Assembly: GCA_043381765.1 (NCBI GenBank)
Contig: JBHJMP010001089.1
Span: forward strand, 1-24,289
Length of the DNA stretch: 24,289 nucleotides
Direction: 5' to 3'
Source: Collodictyon triciliatum
Lineage: Eukaryota > CRuMs
Below the pieces are notes generated by a model. That model worked only from the letters and a program-made list of their open reading frames with translations, had not been told where the DNA came from and ran no database searches. Positions 1-10,765 of this stretch are shown here, piece by piece; position 1 is the first letter of the stretch; each line of letters opens with the position of its first letter. A program made the position numbers and the translations under genes.

Positions 1-55
1 CTTCCTCGACAGAAGCGCTTGTGATCTCGCAGAATTCTTGGATGTTGGAGGCCAT
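1..55 (-). CDS. N-terminus of a UBA-like domain protein (UBX/p47/UBXN7 type), cut by window edge
   Basis: Only the first 18 codons are present, from the ATG at 55-53 running off the left edge. They read MASNIQEFCEITSASVEE. The pattern hydrophobic-x-x-F-x-x-I-T-x-A-S-x-E-E is the first helix and turn of the UBA-like domain that opens p47/Shp1, FAF and UBXN7-type proteins, which bind ubiquitin and recruit Cdc48/p97. A stop codon lies directly upstream of the ATG in the same frame, which supports this start. The family call rests on a short stretch; any protein opening with a UBA-like fold (for example a TTRAP or NXF-type UBA) is also possible. Confidence 0.5.
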   Translation of the reverse strand, partial: MASNIQEFCEITSASVEE

Positions 56-160
56 TCAGCTCTGTTTTGTGCTTTGGGGGGTGGGAAACTCTTAGTCTGT
101 GGCTGCGAAGAGGCAAAAGGAAACATAGGATCGAGCGAATGTATATGAATATATGAATAT

Positions 161-751
161 ATGTGTGTCAGAAGGCCACGCCGTTCTTCTAAGAAGCGCA
201 AGAAGGAGACGGACATTCTCGGCTGCAGACTTCGTGGAAAAGCGCCATCCACAGAGACCGGCCCAAAGGTTTGATGCTTCGTTGGAGATGCCTTCTCGGA
301 TTAAGAATCCATGTTGCGTTGGCAGGAAATAATCAAAGGGGAAAAGGATAGGGGTGGAATTATTGGATAGATAAACCATATAATGATAACGTGAGATATT
401 TTATGTACAGTTGAAAAAGTTTGTCCATCATTTAATGTATAAAATAATCAAGATTATAATATCCAGATATGTATAATAAGCCGTGATTGCACGACCTACT
501 TTGTGCTCCATCGACAGCAATCGCTCTTGGCAGAAGGTGGGAGCATAAATCTTGCGGCTGAAGAGAAGGAGGAGCAAAGAAAGAGGTATAATGGGTGTAA
601 GCAGTTAGTGAATAAGTTGCGTATCTTATGTTTCTGATAGCGTAAAAGATTACATGTGATTTACAAAGAACTTTTGGCGAAAGACACAGACCCTTGTGCC
701 CAATTGCTGCTATGCGAGGCGAGTTTTGATTATGATTTCATAATGAAATAA
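161..751 (+). CDS. Possible small basic protein, 92 aa, three exons (tentative)
   Basis: Model: exons 161-268, 518-585, 649-751. The phases agree (0, then 2) and donors GTTTGA and GTATAA pair with acceptors GACAG and AAAAG. The N-terminus is very basic (RRPRRSSKKRKKETD, residues 5-19), like a nuclear or nucleolar signal. The middle is acidic and helical (AAEEKEEQRKRR) and the C-terminus has two Cys (PCAQLLLCEASFDYDF) before TAA. I do not recognise a family. The last two exons look more coding than the surroundings; the first exon could instead be upstream sequence. The gene would be divergent from the UBA-like gene at 1-55, about 105 nt away, so they may share a promoter. Confidence 0.35.
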
Positions 752-2018
<1,267 letters not shown>

Positions 2019-2025
2019 TATATAA
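2019..2025 (+). promoter_or_regulatory. Possible TATA box for the cysteine-module membrane protein gene
   Basis: TATATAA lies about 300 nt upstream of the ATG at 2322. It fits a core promoter only if the 5' UTR is about 270 nt or is spliced. Weak evidence in an AT-rich region. Confidence 0.2.
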
Positions 2026-2321
2026 GGGAGGTGTAGCCCCAGACTGATGCAAGGCTTTGGATACATAATATGTGCAAAGTAGGGGCGCGGGTGGTTTGGG
2101 AATGTGTATGGGAGAGAAAAGGGGGTTGAAAAATAAAAATGGAAGTTAAATGCCGGAGTAGAGCAAAGTCAGGGCTGTGTCTGTGTTGTCGTGTCAAATC
2201 GTTGCCTGCCTTCAAAAACACCTTCCTGACAACTTGCCTCTTCCCCTTGGGTTTAGCTCGCTGCAGGAGCGAAGTGTCTTTCATAACACTCCTATCAATT
2301 CGGCAGGAAAATCGCTCGATA

Positions 2322-4549
2322 ATGTTCAGAGATCAGAGCCTTCGCCACTCTCCAGCAAGGATTCCTGCCCTTCTAGTCGCCTTGTTATTGACGATCGTGT
2401 ATGCCCCTTTGCAAGTGTCTGCAGTCGCTGATGGTCAGTCTGTTATCAATCATGTGAACATACCTCTGCAAACACAGCCACTTCTAAGAAAAGATAACCC
2501 CGCGATCCCTACTAGTATACCCTTTTCTTCATATTTTGCCAATATTTTATTACTGATTACTATGATTATTATGATTATGATTATGATTATGATTTTATTG
2601 ATGATTGATTATGATTTTATTGATGATTGATAATTGATTATTAGTATGATTATTGATTATCGGTATTATTATAATTTATAATTCACTGTTTTTATCACTG
2701 AAAGATAAAGAAAAATGCCTCCTGATAAAAGCATCTTGAGTCGGATCTTTTCTCCAGCCTTCAAACTCTTTATTTGCGCATAGGCCAGAGCGAATGCGCG
2801 GCAGATGAGCGGGCTGTGTATGGGATGAAGGCCAAGGATTTCTGTAAATCTCATCGAGGCTTACACAATGACTACTACACCAATTTCAATTCAACTTCGG
2901 GCGAGTTTTTCGGTTGCACCTCAAAGTTCCGCCTATGTGCGACAGGTATCAAAACAACGCTACAAGTATCAACAAACCAGGTTATCGTGTTCCCAGATGC
3001 TTGCTTTCCCGACACAGATTTTATTCAAGTGAACGAGCTTCCATGCGGATGTAATTATCCAATATAACATCGACACAACCCACCACCCCTTCCTCGCATA
3101 TGAAAGACTGATATCTAGCACTTTCGAGTATCTTATTTCAGATATAAATGGATTTTATTCATAAGAATGTATTGAATTTAACTGAGACAATACTTTATTA
3201 TAGTGCCAAACTGTCAAAAGACAGAAAAGCTCATATTCGGTCTTACAAGGTCCATCTGGTGCGGCTCTGAGGCAAAAGATACTGGAAGAAAGCTATTTTG
3301 CCATCCCAAGAATGCTGTGCGTCCATGAATCATTTATTTCGAATGTTATATTGGGCATCAGCGATCAACATGCATTTGAATTAAGACAGGCAAAAATATG
3401 ACTCGCATTTATGGAATTAATGCACAAGCATATCTTTATTTATCACGTTATGGCTGCTAGGTTTGCACTGAGCGCGTTACAAATACTGTCAATCAATTGG
3501 ATGGGACACCATGGGTCTTCCCTACCAACTGCATCCCTGCTGGATATGTAGAGGATCCGCAAGCGAAGATATGTCTTGGTCTGTAATAAATCTAGATTGT
3601 ATTTATTATTTAAATCATTTAATCCATGAAATTCTGTGGCATTCAAACGAACAATTTTTTAAATTTACACATAATCTTTCCATTAAAGAGAGAGTATATG
3701 AATGGAACTTCAAACTTGGTTTTGTATTTTGTGAAACCGCGTTAAAAAATTATATCAAAAAAAAAAAAAAAGGGCGCTGATAGCTGCATTATCTGCGAGT
3801 GCAAGAAACTAAATTTACATGGATATTCACTAGTGAATAAATGTGTTGCCAAAGGGATGCGCGTTCCCAAAGCATATTCTGTGGATTTCTACTGCATTGG
3901 AATCAACAATCCGAAACTATATACACAATTCGATGACTGTGCCCCAGTCTCGCGATGTTTTAACCGAGCGACATTTGCAAGGAATACCAAAATTACAAAC
4001 CAGTTGTTTGTTTTTCCTGACACCGAATGCATCCCGCAAAGCTTCGAGATACTCTCAAACATCACATGCAGAGGTACCTCAGTTGTGTAGGCACTGGCCG
4101 TCTGTGATATGCATTTTTTTCCAAAAAAAAAAAAAGAAGAAGAAGAAGAAGAAAAAAAACAAATTAGGAATTAAATATTTGCTGCCCTGTTGCTTTTCCA
4201 AATATCCTATCTGTGTAATTCTTTCGGTTCCTACCCCTCATCTACCCCGCATCCAATCCATCCAGACTTCCCTCAGTTCAAGCCTCCGACTGTCTCAATC
4301 GGCACCGGAAATACTGTGATTGACATTCCTTTGGAAGGAGGAGAGGATGATAGCGACAGTGCAGGGACAAGCAGGGTTGGCTTCAACTCTACCCTTTTGA
4401 CCATCACATTATGCAGCGGACTTTTTGCATGCGGCTATCATGTCATCAGGAGACGACGAGCTCGCCTCGGGAATGCATCCTATTCTCCTCTGGACGCAAC
4501 AAACTCTATCTCCATGGGTGGCTATGATTCCGATCGTAACCTTGCGTAG
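2322..4549 (+). CDS. Type I membrane protein with three six-cysteine extracellular modules, 422 aa
   Basis: Exons 2322-2514, 2784-3050, 3204-3316, 3461-3582, 3784-4073, 4266-4549; phases close and give 422 aa. Residues 15-34 are a signal peptide core ending in VSA, with cleavage likely after A34 or A36. Modules 1 (C69-C152), 2 (C157-C229) and 3 (about C252-C327) each carry six cysteines and a [FWI]VFP-x2/3-C-[IF]P motif. Modules 1 and 2 share exact spacings of 16, 7, 22 and 14 residues between C1-C2, C3-C4, C4-C5 and C5-C6. Module 3 is looser and has extra Cys 233, 236 and 238. A Ser/Asp/Glu-rich stalk (about 350-366) leads to a membrane helix (about 370-389), a RRRR stop-transfer and a 30-residue tail. 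N-glycosylation sequons include NST (100) and NIT (324). Disulphide-rich ectodomains suggest a surface receptor or adhesin. I do not recognise the module and assign no function. Intron 5 contains an A-run and GAA repeats. Confidence 0.75.
2557..2660. repeat. Degenerate ATTATG/ATTGATG repeat in intron 1
   Basis: The first intron (2515-2783) of the cysteine-module gene contains repeated ATTATG and GATTGATTATG-type units. It is open on the plus strand but lies between donor GTATAC and acceptor ATAG and is read as intron. Confidence 0.8.
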
Positions 4550-5005
4550 ACCCAGTGTGACCCGTCTCTTCAGCTTGCTTTCTCCATTTCTTTCTCTTCG
4601 CCAGCCTCTACTGTCTCGCATATCCATATTCCCCTACATGTGTCTATCACGTTCCCTTCTATCTACCTCTTCTTTTCTCCTTTTGAATTTTCTTTGGTGG
4701 AAACGATATCCCGCCTTCTTGATATACATACCACCAATGATAAATATTTTAATTGAAGATATTCCTGCAACAGAAAATAGTTTTTCTACACGAAGCCCTT
4801 CATTCCCTTCCTGACAGAAAATGATTGAATTCTCTTCTATTGGATCGTAGTTGATTATATACGCACAAATGTGCGGAATCAATGCAAGATAATGTTTTAT
4901 AAAAAAAGACGGAGATAATATTATCAGTGTTATATCGACAGGACTCTTTTCTTATTTTACATTTGTTGAAGGGGAAAACAAGGTCTGAACCATGAATAAT
5001 GACTA

Positions 5006-5011
5006 TTTATT
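5006..5011 (-). terminator. Poly(A) signal AATAAA of the SIKE-family gene
   Basis: TTTATT on plus gives AATAAA on minus, starting 8 nt after the TGA stop. The 3' UTR would be very short, in keeping with the compact gene spacing. Confidence 0.55.
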
Positions 5012-5018
5012 GGTTTGT

Positions 5019-6182
5019 TCAAACAACAACTGCATCAGCGAAATCGTCTGCTCCATTTTCCGACTCTGATATTTGGAGCAACTGCCGCAACCCTTCATTT
5101 TCTGCCTGTAGTCGCGAAATGGTGTTCTGATGTTCGAAACGAACAAAAGAAGAAACAATTATCAGAAAGAAAAAAAAAGGAACGATTGTGCTACCCAACA
5201 TTTTACACCATAGGCAGGCAAATATATAGATTTACATATCAGGAGAAACCCTCCAAGAGAAATCCTCAAGAAAAGCCTGGAGAAAAAGCAAGAGGAATGG
5301 ACAATCCTGTAATAAAATTACGTACCTCCCTTTCAATTAAATCAGCTTCATGTGCTTCAGATGCAAGCCTCATAACATCATGAGACTTTGCAATTTGCTC
5401 GTTGAGTTGATGAATAGACATCTGCAGCCGGGATGCATTCTCCTAGATAAATTTGTATAAAAACTTTAATATCGGCTTTTCGAATAGCAAGGGTTTAAAT
5501 TACTGCTGTGGGATATCCAATACTTTACGATTTATGATGATGAATAAGCAAATGTAGTTCATTTGTAGGCTCTGTCTCACTTAGCAAACCTGCTCTGCTT
5601 CCAGAGTCTTTGCTAGACTCTGCTTTTCTTTAGCCAATTCTGAATGCACTTGTTGCTTTGGTACATAAATACGAGATGAGAACACAACTTCATATTCTTT
5701 TTTTTTTTCGGTTTCATTTGAACAGTTTATTAAGAGAAAATAAAACCGAGGAAATCAACACAACTTTACATATTAAATAATGTAATCCATCCGCATAATT
5801 GTGTAATCGAATATGATTTATATTGTAAATTAACAAAATTAAAATCCAACATACTAGTTGCTCTTTGTGTTTCTGGACAAGGACAGAAATTGTTGCTTCA
5901 TATTGCCCAATACAATCGTTCAGCTGGGCATTTTCCTTCTCCAATAAAATACATATATTTTCTCGATCCTGAATAATATTCTTTGTCATTTCACCCAAAC
6001 CTGTCGCCCCTAATGTTTTTTGATTCATGAATATCAATATTGACCTTTAGATGAGAAAGAACATAGCCTTCGACGGTCTACCCAACCCGCGCCGGATATA
6101 AGAAAAAGACTGATATACCGTGATTGCCTTATAATAACACTTTATAAATAAATGATGAGAATGAGAATGAGAATGAGAATGA

Positions 6183-6246
<64 letters not shown>

Positions 6247-6685
6247 CATTAAAACTGTATAAAACCTTCTAGAGAGAATCCGCCTTTAGATTCCGCAAAC
6301 GTATTTCGCCTCCTTACAACAGCGTGCTGATTTTCCAGCTTATCCTGGAGCAAAGTTGCCAAAATGGTATTAATAGTGTTAATGCTTGTGATATATGAAT
6401 ACGAATATAAATGTAAGAATAAAATAATGTAAAGCGGCAGTAACAACGTGAGTAGAGTAAGGCAAAGAGCAAAGATTTATTTTTTATTCTAGGAAAGATT
6501 TATGATAGGACAATAGGAAAAGGGAATTAAAGGAAAAAAGAAATAGTGAACCGCACCGCCTCAAGAAGGTGACTTACGCGGAAGGCTATGAGCCGATCGC
6601 CAAGGACTTGCAAGGTTGTGAGCGAGTCGTTCTGTTGCTGCTGAAGCCGGGCGATTCGCTCTTTGATGCTCTGCACTTCGGCCAT
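5019..6685 (-). CDS. SIKE / FGFR1OP2 family coiled-coil protein (STRIPAK component), 210 aa
   Basis: Six exons: 6685-6578, 6344-6266, 6009-5855, 5655-5590, 5442-5326, 5126-5019. All phases agree and the product is 210 aa, against about 207-253 for animal SIKE1 and FGFR1OP2. It is almost entirely coiled coil. The family signature is clearest at the C-terminus (residues 178-195, ISRLQAENEGLRQLLQIS), which aligns with the LELENKELRELL-type block of SIKE1, and in exon 3, where a REN-x8-EN helix is followed by a KHKEQL segment matching the family's YRKQM. In animals these proteins bind SLMAP and the striatin-PP2A (STRIPAK) complex and restrain Hippo and IKK-epsilon/TBK1 signalling; a STRIPAK scaffold role is inferred here. 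The start is the ATG at 6685; an in-frame GTG lies upstream. Intron 2 carries GAGAAT and AAT repeats. Confidence 0.8.
6152..6246. repeat. (AATGAG)n followed by (AAT)n in SIKE-family intron 2
   Basis: About five AATGAG units (6152-6184) run directly into about 20 AAT units (6184-6246), all within intron 6265-6010. The hexamer differs from two trimers by one base, so one array could have arisen from the other. Confidence 0.9.
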
Positions 6686-6887
6686 TCGTTCTGCTCTGTG
6701 TCGTTCCTGCGGGCCGTTGCAGATCACGGGTGCTGCTCACAACACGAAGAGGACATCAACGGAGCGATCAGATCAGATCAGGTTAGATCAGGTTATGTTG
6801 ACTCGTTGCAAACACAAAAGCCACCTGCGCTTCTGATTAAAAACGTCCGTCCGATAGATGTGAATCCACTCACGAATACAGAAGCCT

Positions 6888-6956
6888 GAAAAAAAGAGAA
6901 AAAAAAGAGAAAAAAAAGAGAAAAAAAGAGAAAAAAAAGAGAAAAAAAGAGAAAAC
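6888..6956. repeat. (GAGAAAAAA)n purine repeat upstream of the SIKE-family gene
   Basis: Eight or so units of GAGA plus five to seven A. It lies about 200 nt upstream of the SIKE-family ATG and outside any coding exon. Confidence 0.9.
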
Positions 6957-7068
6957 AGAGTCTCGAAGAGTTGCTCGTCACCGACTTTTGCCAATCAACC
7001 GCTCAGGCATCGTGAGTTTGTTTCGAGATGATTTAGTTTTCCACGAGCCTGCAGTATGGTAGCGAGGC

Positions 7069-7275
7069 ATGGAGCGGATGACAAAAGGGAAAAAGGCAGA
7101 GGCAACGAGCAAAGACGGGACTCTGTTCGTGGCAGAGGCAGCACTGTGGAGTCAGAATGTGCGGTGGCTGAAAAGCAGGAGAAGTAGGCAAGCTCAGCAG
7201 GAAGACGCGAGGAAAGTAAAGGGGAAAATCGATGCGTATCTATGGCCTGTGCAGTATGATGCTTCTCGCAAATGA
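7069..7275 (+). CDS. Small basic ORF, 68 aa, doubtful
   Basis: An ATG-started, intronless frame of 68 codons with high base content in K, R, Q and A (for example SRRSRQAQQEDARKVKGK). It ends 27 nt from the stop of the convergent NAA10 gene. Base composition is richer in G and C than the flanks, which is why it is listed. No family is recognised, and it could equally be NAA10 3' UTR read on the wrong strand. The rest of 6686-7302 holds the purine repeat and nothing else I can name. Confidence 0.2.
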   Translation: MERMTKGKKAEATSKDGTLFVAEAALWSQNVRWLKSRRSRQAQQEDARKVKGKIDAYLWPVQYDASRK

Positions 7276-7302
7276 CCCCTTTCGTCCTTCTCCCACATGG
7301 CT

Positions 7303-8680
7303 CTATGCGTTTTCCCCATGGATTTCTTTGAAGATTGCGGTCAAGTCCTTTCTCATTCCAAAGGCATCCTCTCCATCTGCGTAATATTTCTTCTCTGTTT
7401 CAAAGTGTCTAGTGTTGATTTGTATTTTAGTCCCCATGAGGAAAAGATATTGAACAGTGGTATTAGTTGTTGGGCATGTCCAAATGAAGGATATATATCG
7501 CCCATGCCTGACGAGGTAGATGGCTATTTCCTTCAACAAATTTAATTCTTTTTTACATGTTTATATTGTTGTTGTTAATAATGTTGATAATAACGTACAA
7601 AATAAGATGGAGAACATAAGAAATTGTTCAGAAAAAAGTAGGGCATATATATATAGGTTTGTACTTGAAGCCGAGAGTCTTCTCGTATAAGGTCTTTGCA
7701 GCGCGGTTTGTGCAACGAACGTGAAGACAAACATACTTTGCTTTGTAACTCTCTACCATAGCGTATTCTAACGGATGATAAATATATACTTGAGAATGGA
7801 GACACTGCAGTACGTGGACAAAAATGATTATTGAGCATATAAAGCGTGGCATACTCGTGTGTATTACGATATCAACTTAAATTGTGCACTGGATGATTAA
7901 TCACTTCAACATAACAGAAAAGAGTCAGAGTTGGAAGAAGGAGAAAAGGAAAGGGCCTATATTTAAAGTGAAGTAGTGTAGGTATAATGAGAGGCATCTA
8001 TCTGCAAGCACATACCAGCCTGTCGCATTACTCTTGTGGCTATACCGAGCTTTCTATATGAACGAAGAACAGCAAGCGATGTGATGTGTCCGTGCGGTTC
8101 AGTCGATGCATCCTCTTCCCTGATTTTCAAAGAATATATAGAATAAAGTTAACAACAACAACAGTATATATATAGTGACCAGTATACATTAAAAAAATCA
8201 TTGATCTTCCACAAAGAAGCTGCCTCACATCTTTGCCAGCACATAGCCCACAATTTTCCCGTCAACCTCGGCTACATAAGTAAGATGCGGCCAGCTGGTG
8301 ATGTGGTAAAGATAATATCTGCGACAGTATGAGGTCATTCAAAAAAATTGGCTCGGTTAGTTTGACAGGGACTCTAAGCGCACAGTTGTAAGTCACTGAA
8401 AAAGCAGAGTCTTTAAAAGATTGTTTTCTTTTGTTTTTTCTTCCGTCCTTCGTTTTTTTTTTTTTATTTTCAGAGACCTTGTTGCAAGCGAAATTGGGGG
8501 GCACACAATCGTGTAGAATGGTTTGGTCATGAAAGCAATTATTATGTCTTAAACTGGGGGTACTGCTGAAGGAGGGATAGCTTAATGAAACCTGTGATGG
8601 TAATTTTCTGGGAGGCAGGTGAGATTGCAGTGTTGAATGCCAGGAATATCCTCGACTGTGGCAACTCGAATATTCACCAT
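7303..8680 (-). CDS. NAA10: N-alpha-acetyltransferase catalytic subunit NAA10 (ARD1), 163 aa
   Basis: Five exons: 8680-8592, 8318-8229, 8119-8016, 7767-7665, 7408-7303; all phases close. The GNAT-fold protein acetylates nascent N-termini as the catalytic subunit of NatA with NAA15. Landmarks: substrate loop CLPENY (22-27, with catalytic-region E25), beta strands [19 protein letters not shown] (39-57), HGHITSLAV (69-77), acetyl-CoA loop RKLGIA (82-87, R/Q-x-x-G-x-A), YVCLHVR and [14 protein letters not shown], and the diagnostic [10 protein letters not shown] (136-145). Each block aligns without gaps to human NAA10. The protein stops at residue 163, so it lacks the long, charged, poorly conserved tail of animal and yeast homologues (about 235-238 aa). 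The start is secure because [11 protein letters not shown] matches the family N-terminus. Confidence 0.92.
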
Positions 8681-9367
8681 TTTCTAGGAGTGCAAAGAAA
8701 ACGAGACTTTGTTACACTTGTTTTATGTATTATCCAATCTCTTTTTTGTTCTCTATCTTATCTTCTCTTCTTCTTTTTTTTTTTTGGTTTGTTTTAACAC
8801 ACATCACGGAAAGGAGTGGCCTGGCTTGGTTTGATTTGCTGTGGGCATCACGGCAGGTTGACTTTGAGGACGTGGTTTCAATACTTGACTTAATGAATCG
8901 GCTACTAATTTATGTTGGTGCGACTGCAACAGCTGAGCTGCGATGACTCCGTTGGCGGATCCTCTGATGCTTTAGTCGCTCAAACCTCCTTCCTAAGGCT
9001 TACAGTTCGCGAGTGGTTGATAACTATTTTTGATCAATCAGTGATCGATTGGTTGATGGTAATCGGCAGGCAACCCAAAAGTGGATACACTAGAGTAGAA
9101 ATATAGTTAAAACAAAGATAAAACCCTTTTTAGATATGGTAATTGTTGAGTGTGTCTGAAATATACAATTATGGAAAATAAATAAATAATGCACAAATCA
9201 ACTTATATGTGGTTTTCTTAGTCAATAATAATTATTTTGTTTTTAAATTATGCAATAAATGTAATACTATAGCATTTCTTAGGCCATTCTCCTTCACATA
9301 ATATTCCCCTAAAAATTCCTGGGCGATTCCACACATTTTTCGCCGAAATCTTGCTGGCGAGGCAGGT
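8681..9367. other. Intergenic region between divergent NAA10 and cyclin genes
   Basis: Contains pyrimidine runs near 8740-8785 and AT-rich sequence at 9100-9300. Short frames at 8725-9106 have no motifs or supporting splice sites. It should hold the promoters of both divergent genes; only the cyclin TATA box stands out. Confidence 0.5.
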
Positions 9368-9374
9368 ATAAATG
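9368..9374 (+). promoter_or_regulatory. TATA box of the PHO80-like cyclin gene
   Basis: TATAAAT in a GC-richer local context (GGCAGGTATAAATGG). A start site about 30 nt downstream would give a roughly 220-nt leader before the ATG at 9618. Confidence 0.45.
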
Positions 9375-9617
9375 GACAAAACAAATTGCGTTGCATTGCA
9401 ATGCGTCAGTGTTCCAATTGGAATTCACACCGTACATTGAAACGCAAGAAACAAAACAGACAAGAAAAGACTCGTGACGAGACTTCAGATCGCACACAAC
9501 AAGACAGAGGCCAAGATCGAGACCGCCAGACCCATTCGCCCAACCCCCAGAGTATACAAGCCCAACGCAAGAAAAGCACGCAAGCAAGACCAGAACCCAG
9601 ACAACAACAAAAGCAGA

Positions 9618-10031
9618 ATGAAGGAGACCGTAAATATGACCCCTTTCACGTACCCTCTGGGCCAGACCTTTCGGATCCCGTCGTTTGCACGCAAGCTGCT
9701 GTCCATGAAGCTCGAGTCCGGGCAGCTGCCGATAGCCACTCGCAGAGAGATCCTCATGGCCATGATTTACGTGCAGCGCCTGCGTAACATTTCGCCCACC
9801 GCATATTCCACCAACCAGACGAACAACATCTTCCTGACTGCACTCCTGACCGCTTGCAAAATGAACATGGACGCGCACCTCCCAAATGCGACCTTTGCCA
9901 AGATTTACGCCATTCCCTTGGACACGCTCAACGCCATGGAGATTGACTTCCTCACAGCCATCGACTTTGACATTCTCGTCTCCGCTGAGCAGATGGAGCG
10001 TGCCGAGAAGAACTTTTCGAAGCACATTTGA
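9618..10031 (+). CDS. PHO80-like (P/U-type) cyclin, 137 aa, intronless
   Basis: The first in-frame ATG is at 9618; the frame is open back to 9474 without an ATG. The protein is essentially one cyclin box of the PHO80/Pcl (cyclin P/U) type: a helix with AMIYVQRL (about 47-54), then TNQTNNIFLTALLTACKMNMD in the place of the family's R-x-HR-x-LLTA-x-[MV]A-x-K-x-x-D, and LNAMEIDFLTAIDFDILVS matching LN-x-LE-x-x-FL-x-x-[IL]D-[FY]-x-L-x-[VI]S. Such cyclins activate CDKs of the PHO85/CDK5 type in nutrient and cell-cycle control; the partner is not in this window. It is small for the family, has no introns and uses GC-ending codons heavily, unlike its neighbours. A long out-of-frame upstream ORF overlaps its start. 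Confidence 0.8.
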   Translation: MKETVNMTPFTYPLGQTFRIPSFARKLLSMKLESGQLPIATRREILMAMIYVQRLRNISPTAYSTNQTNNIFLTALLTACKMNMDAHLPNATFAKIYAIPLDTLNAMEIDFLTAIDFDILVSAEQMERAEKNFSKHI

Positions 10032-10433
10032 ACCTTTATTCAAAACCAAACACAGGAAAACGAAAAAGAACAAAAAAGCCAACGAAAAAAAAAGGAGAAA
10101 AAAACCAAGAAAATACCGGGCCATGCAAAGCTCAAGAACGAAAAGAAACTAGAAAAGCAACCCCCACCTTGAAGAAGGAGAATGACCTTCAAAGACCACG
10201 ACTTATCGACCCTCATTGATATCCATCCCAAACTTCCATACCAATATCCTGCAAGAGCCGCCCATCTCTTGACAGCCCTGCACCTGTCCATACCTTCCTG
10301 TAACCATCAAACACTCTTCTGTACCCGACCCAAACAACTCCAATCCTGTCTAATAGTGTATTATATAATCTCATCGGTGTATCTTATTATCTGTTGTTAA
10401 TTATGTGGCCCCCTTAGACGGAGCCAATAACTT

Positions 10434-10439
10434 AATAAA
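10434..10439 (+). terminator. Poly(A) signal AATAAA of the cyclin gene
   Basis: AATAAA about 400 nt after the cyclin stop, just before an A/G-rich stretch. It is the first canonical signal on plus downstream of the gene. Confidence 0.45.
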
Positions 10440-10691
10440 AATAACCCAACCAAAAGAAGAAGAAGAAAAGGAATCAAGACTGTTGACCGCCTCGCTCGCT
10501 CATTTCTTTTTTGGCCATATTCATCAAACTATATTTTTCCTCTCTCCCTTATCAACCATTGAGTGCACATAATTCTCCCATGAATCACAAAAAATAAAGA
10601 AAAAGAAAAAGCTGCTGTTTTTAGAGCGGGACATTTCGATAATGCGCACAACGTCTGGCCACTTGACAACAGACTCGGTCGATGTTTGTGT

Positions 10692-10697
10692 TTTATT
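10692..10697 (-). terminator. Poly(A) signal AATAAA of the seven-helix protein gene
   Basis: TTTATT on plus reads AATAAA on minus, about 70 nt beyond the TAA at 10766. The gene converges on the cyclin gene; 10440-10690 holds nothing else I can name. Confidence 0.5.
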
Positions 10698-10765
10698 GCA
10701 CAGGTATAAATATGTTCACATCTGAGGCCGACGCAGAATCCGTCTTGATATGGCTTCAGAGAGGT

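Noticed and set aside
92-379. 95-codon minus-strand frame upstream of the UBA-like gene
   Set aside because: No domain, ends in a stop before the UBA ATG, and overlaps the candidate small gene on plus.
9309-10124. 271-codon minus-strand frame opposite the cyclin gene
   Set aside because: Antisense shadow: the plus strand encodes a recognisable cyclin box, while the minus frame shows no domain.
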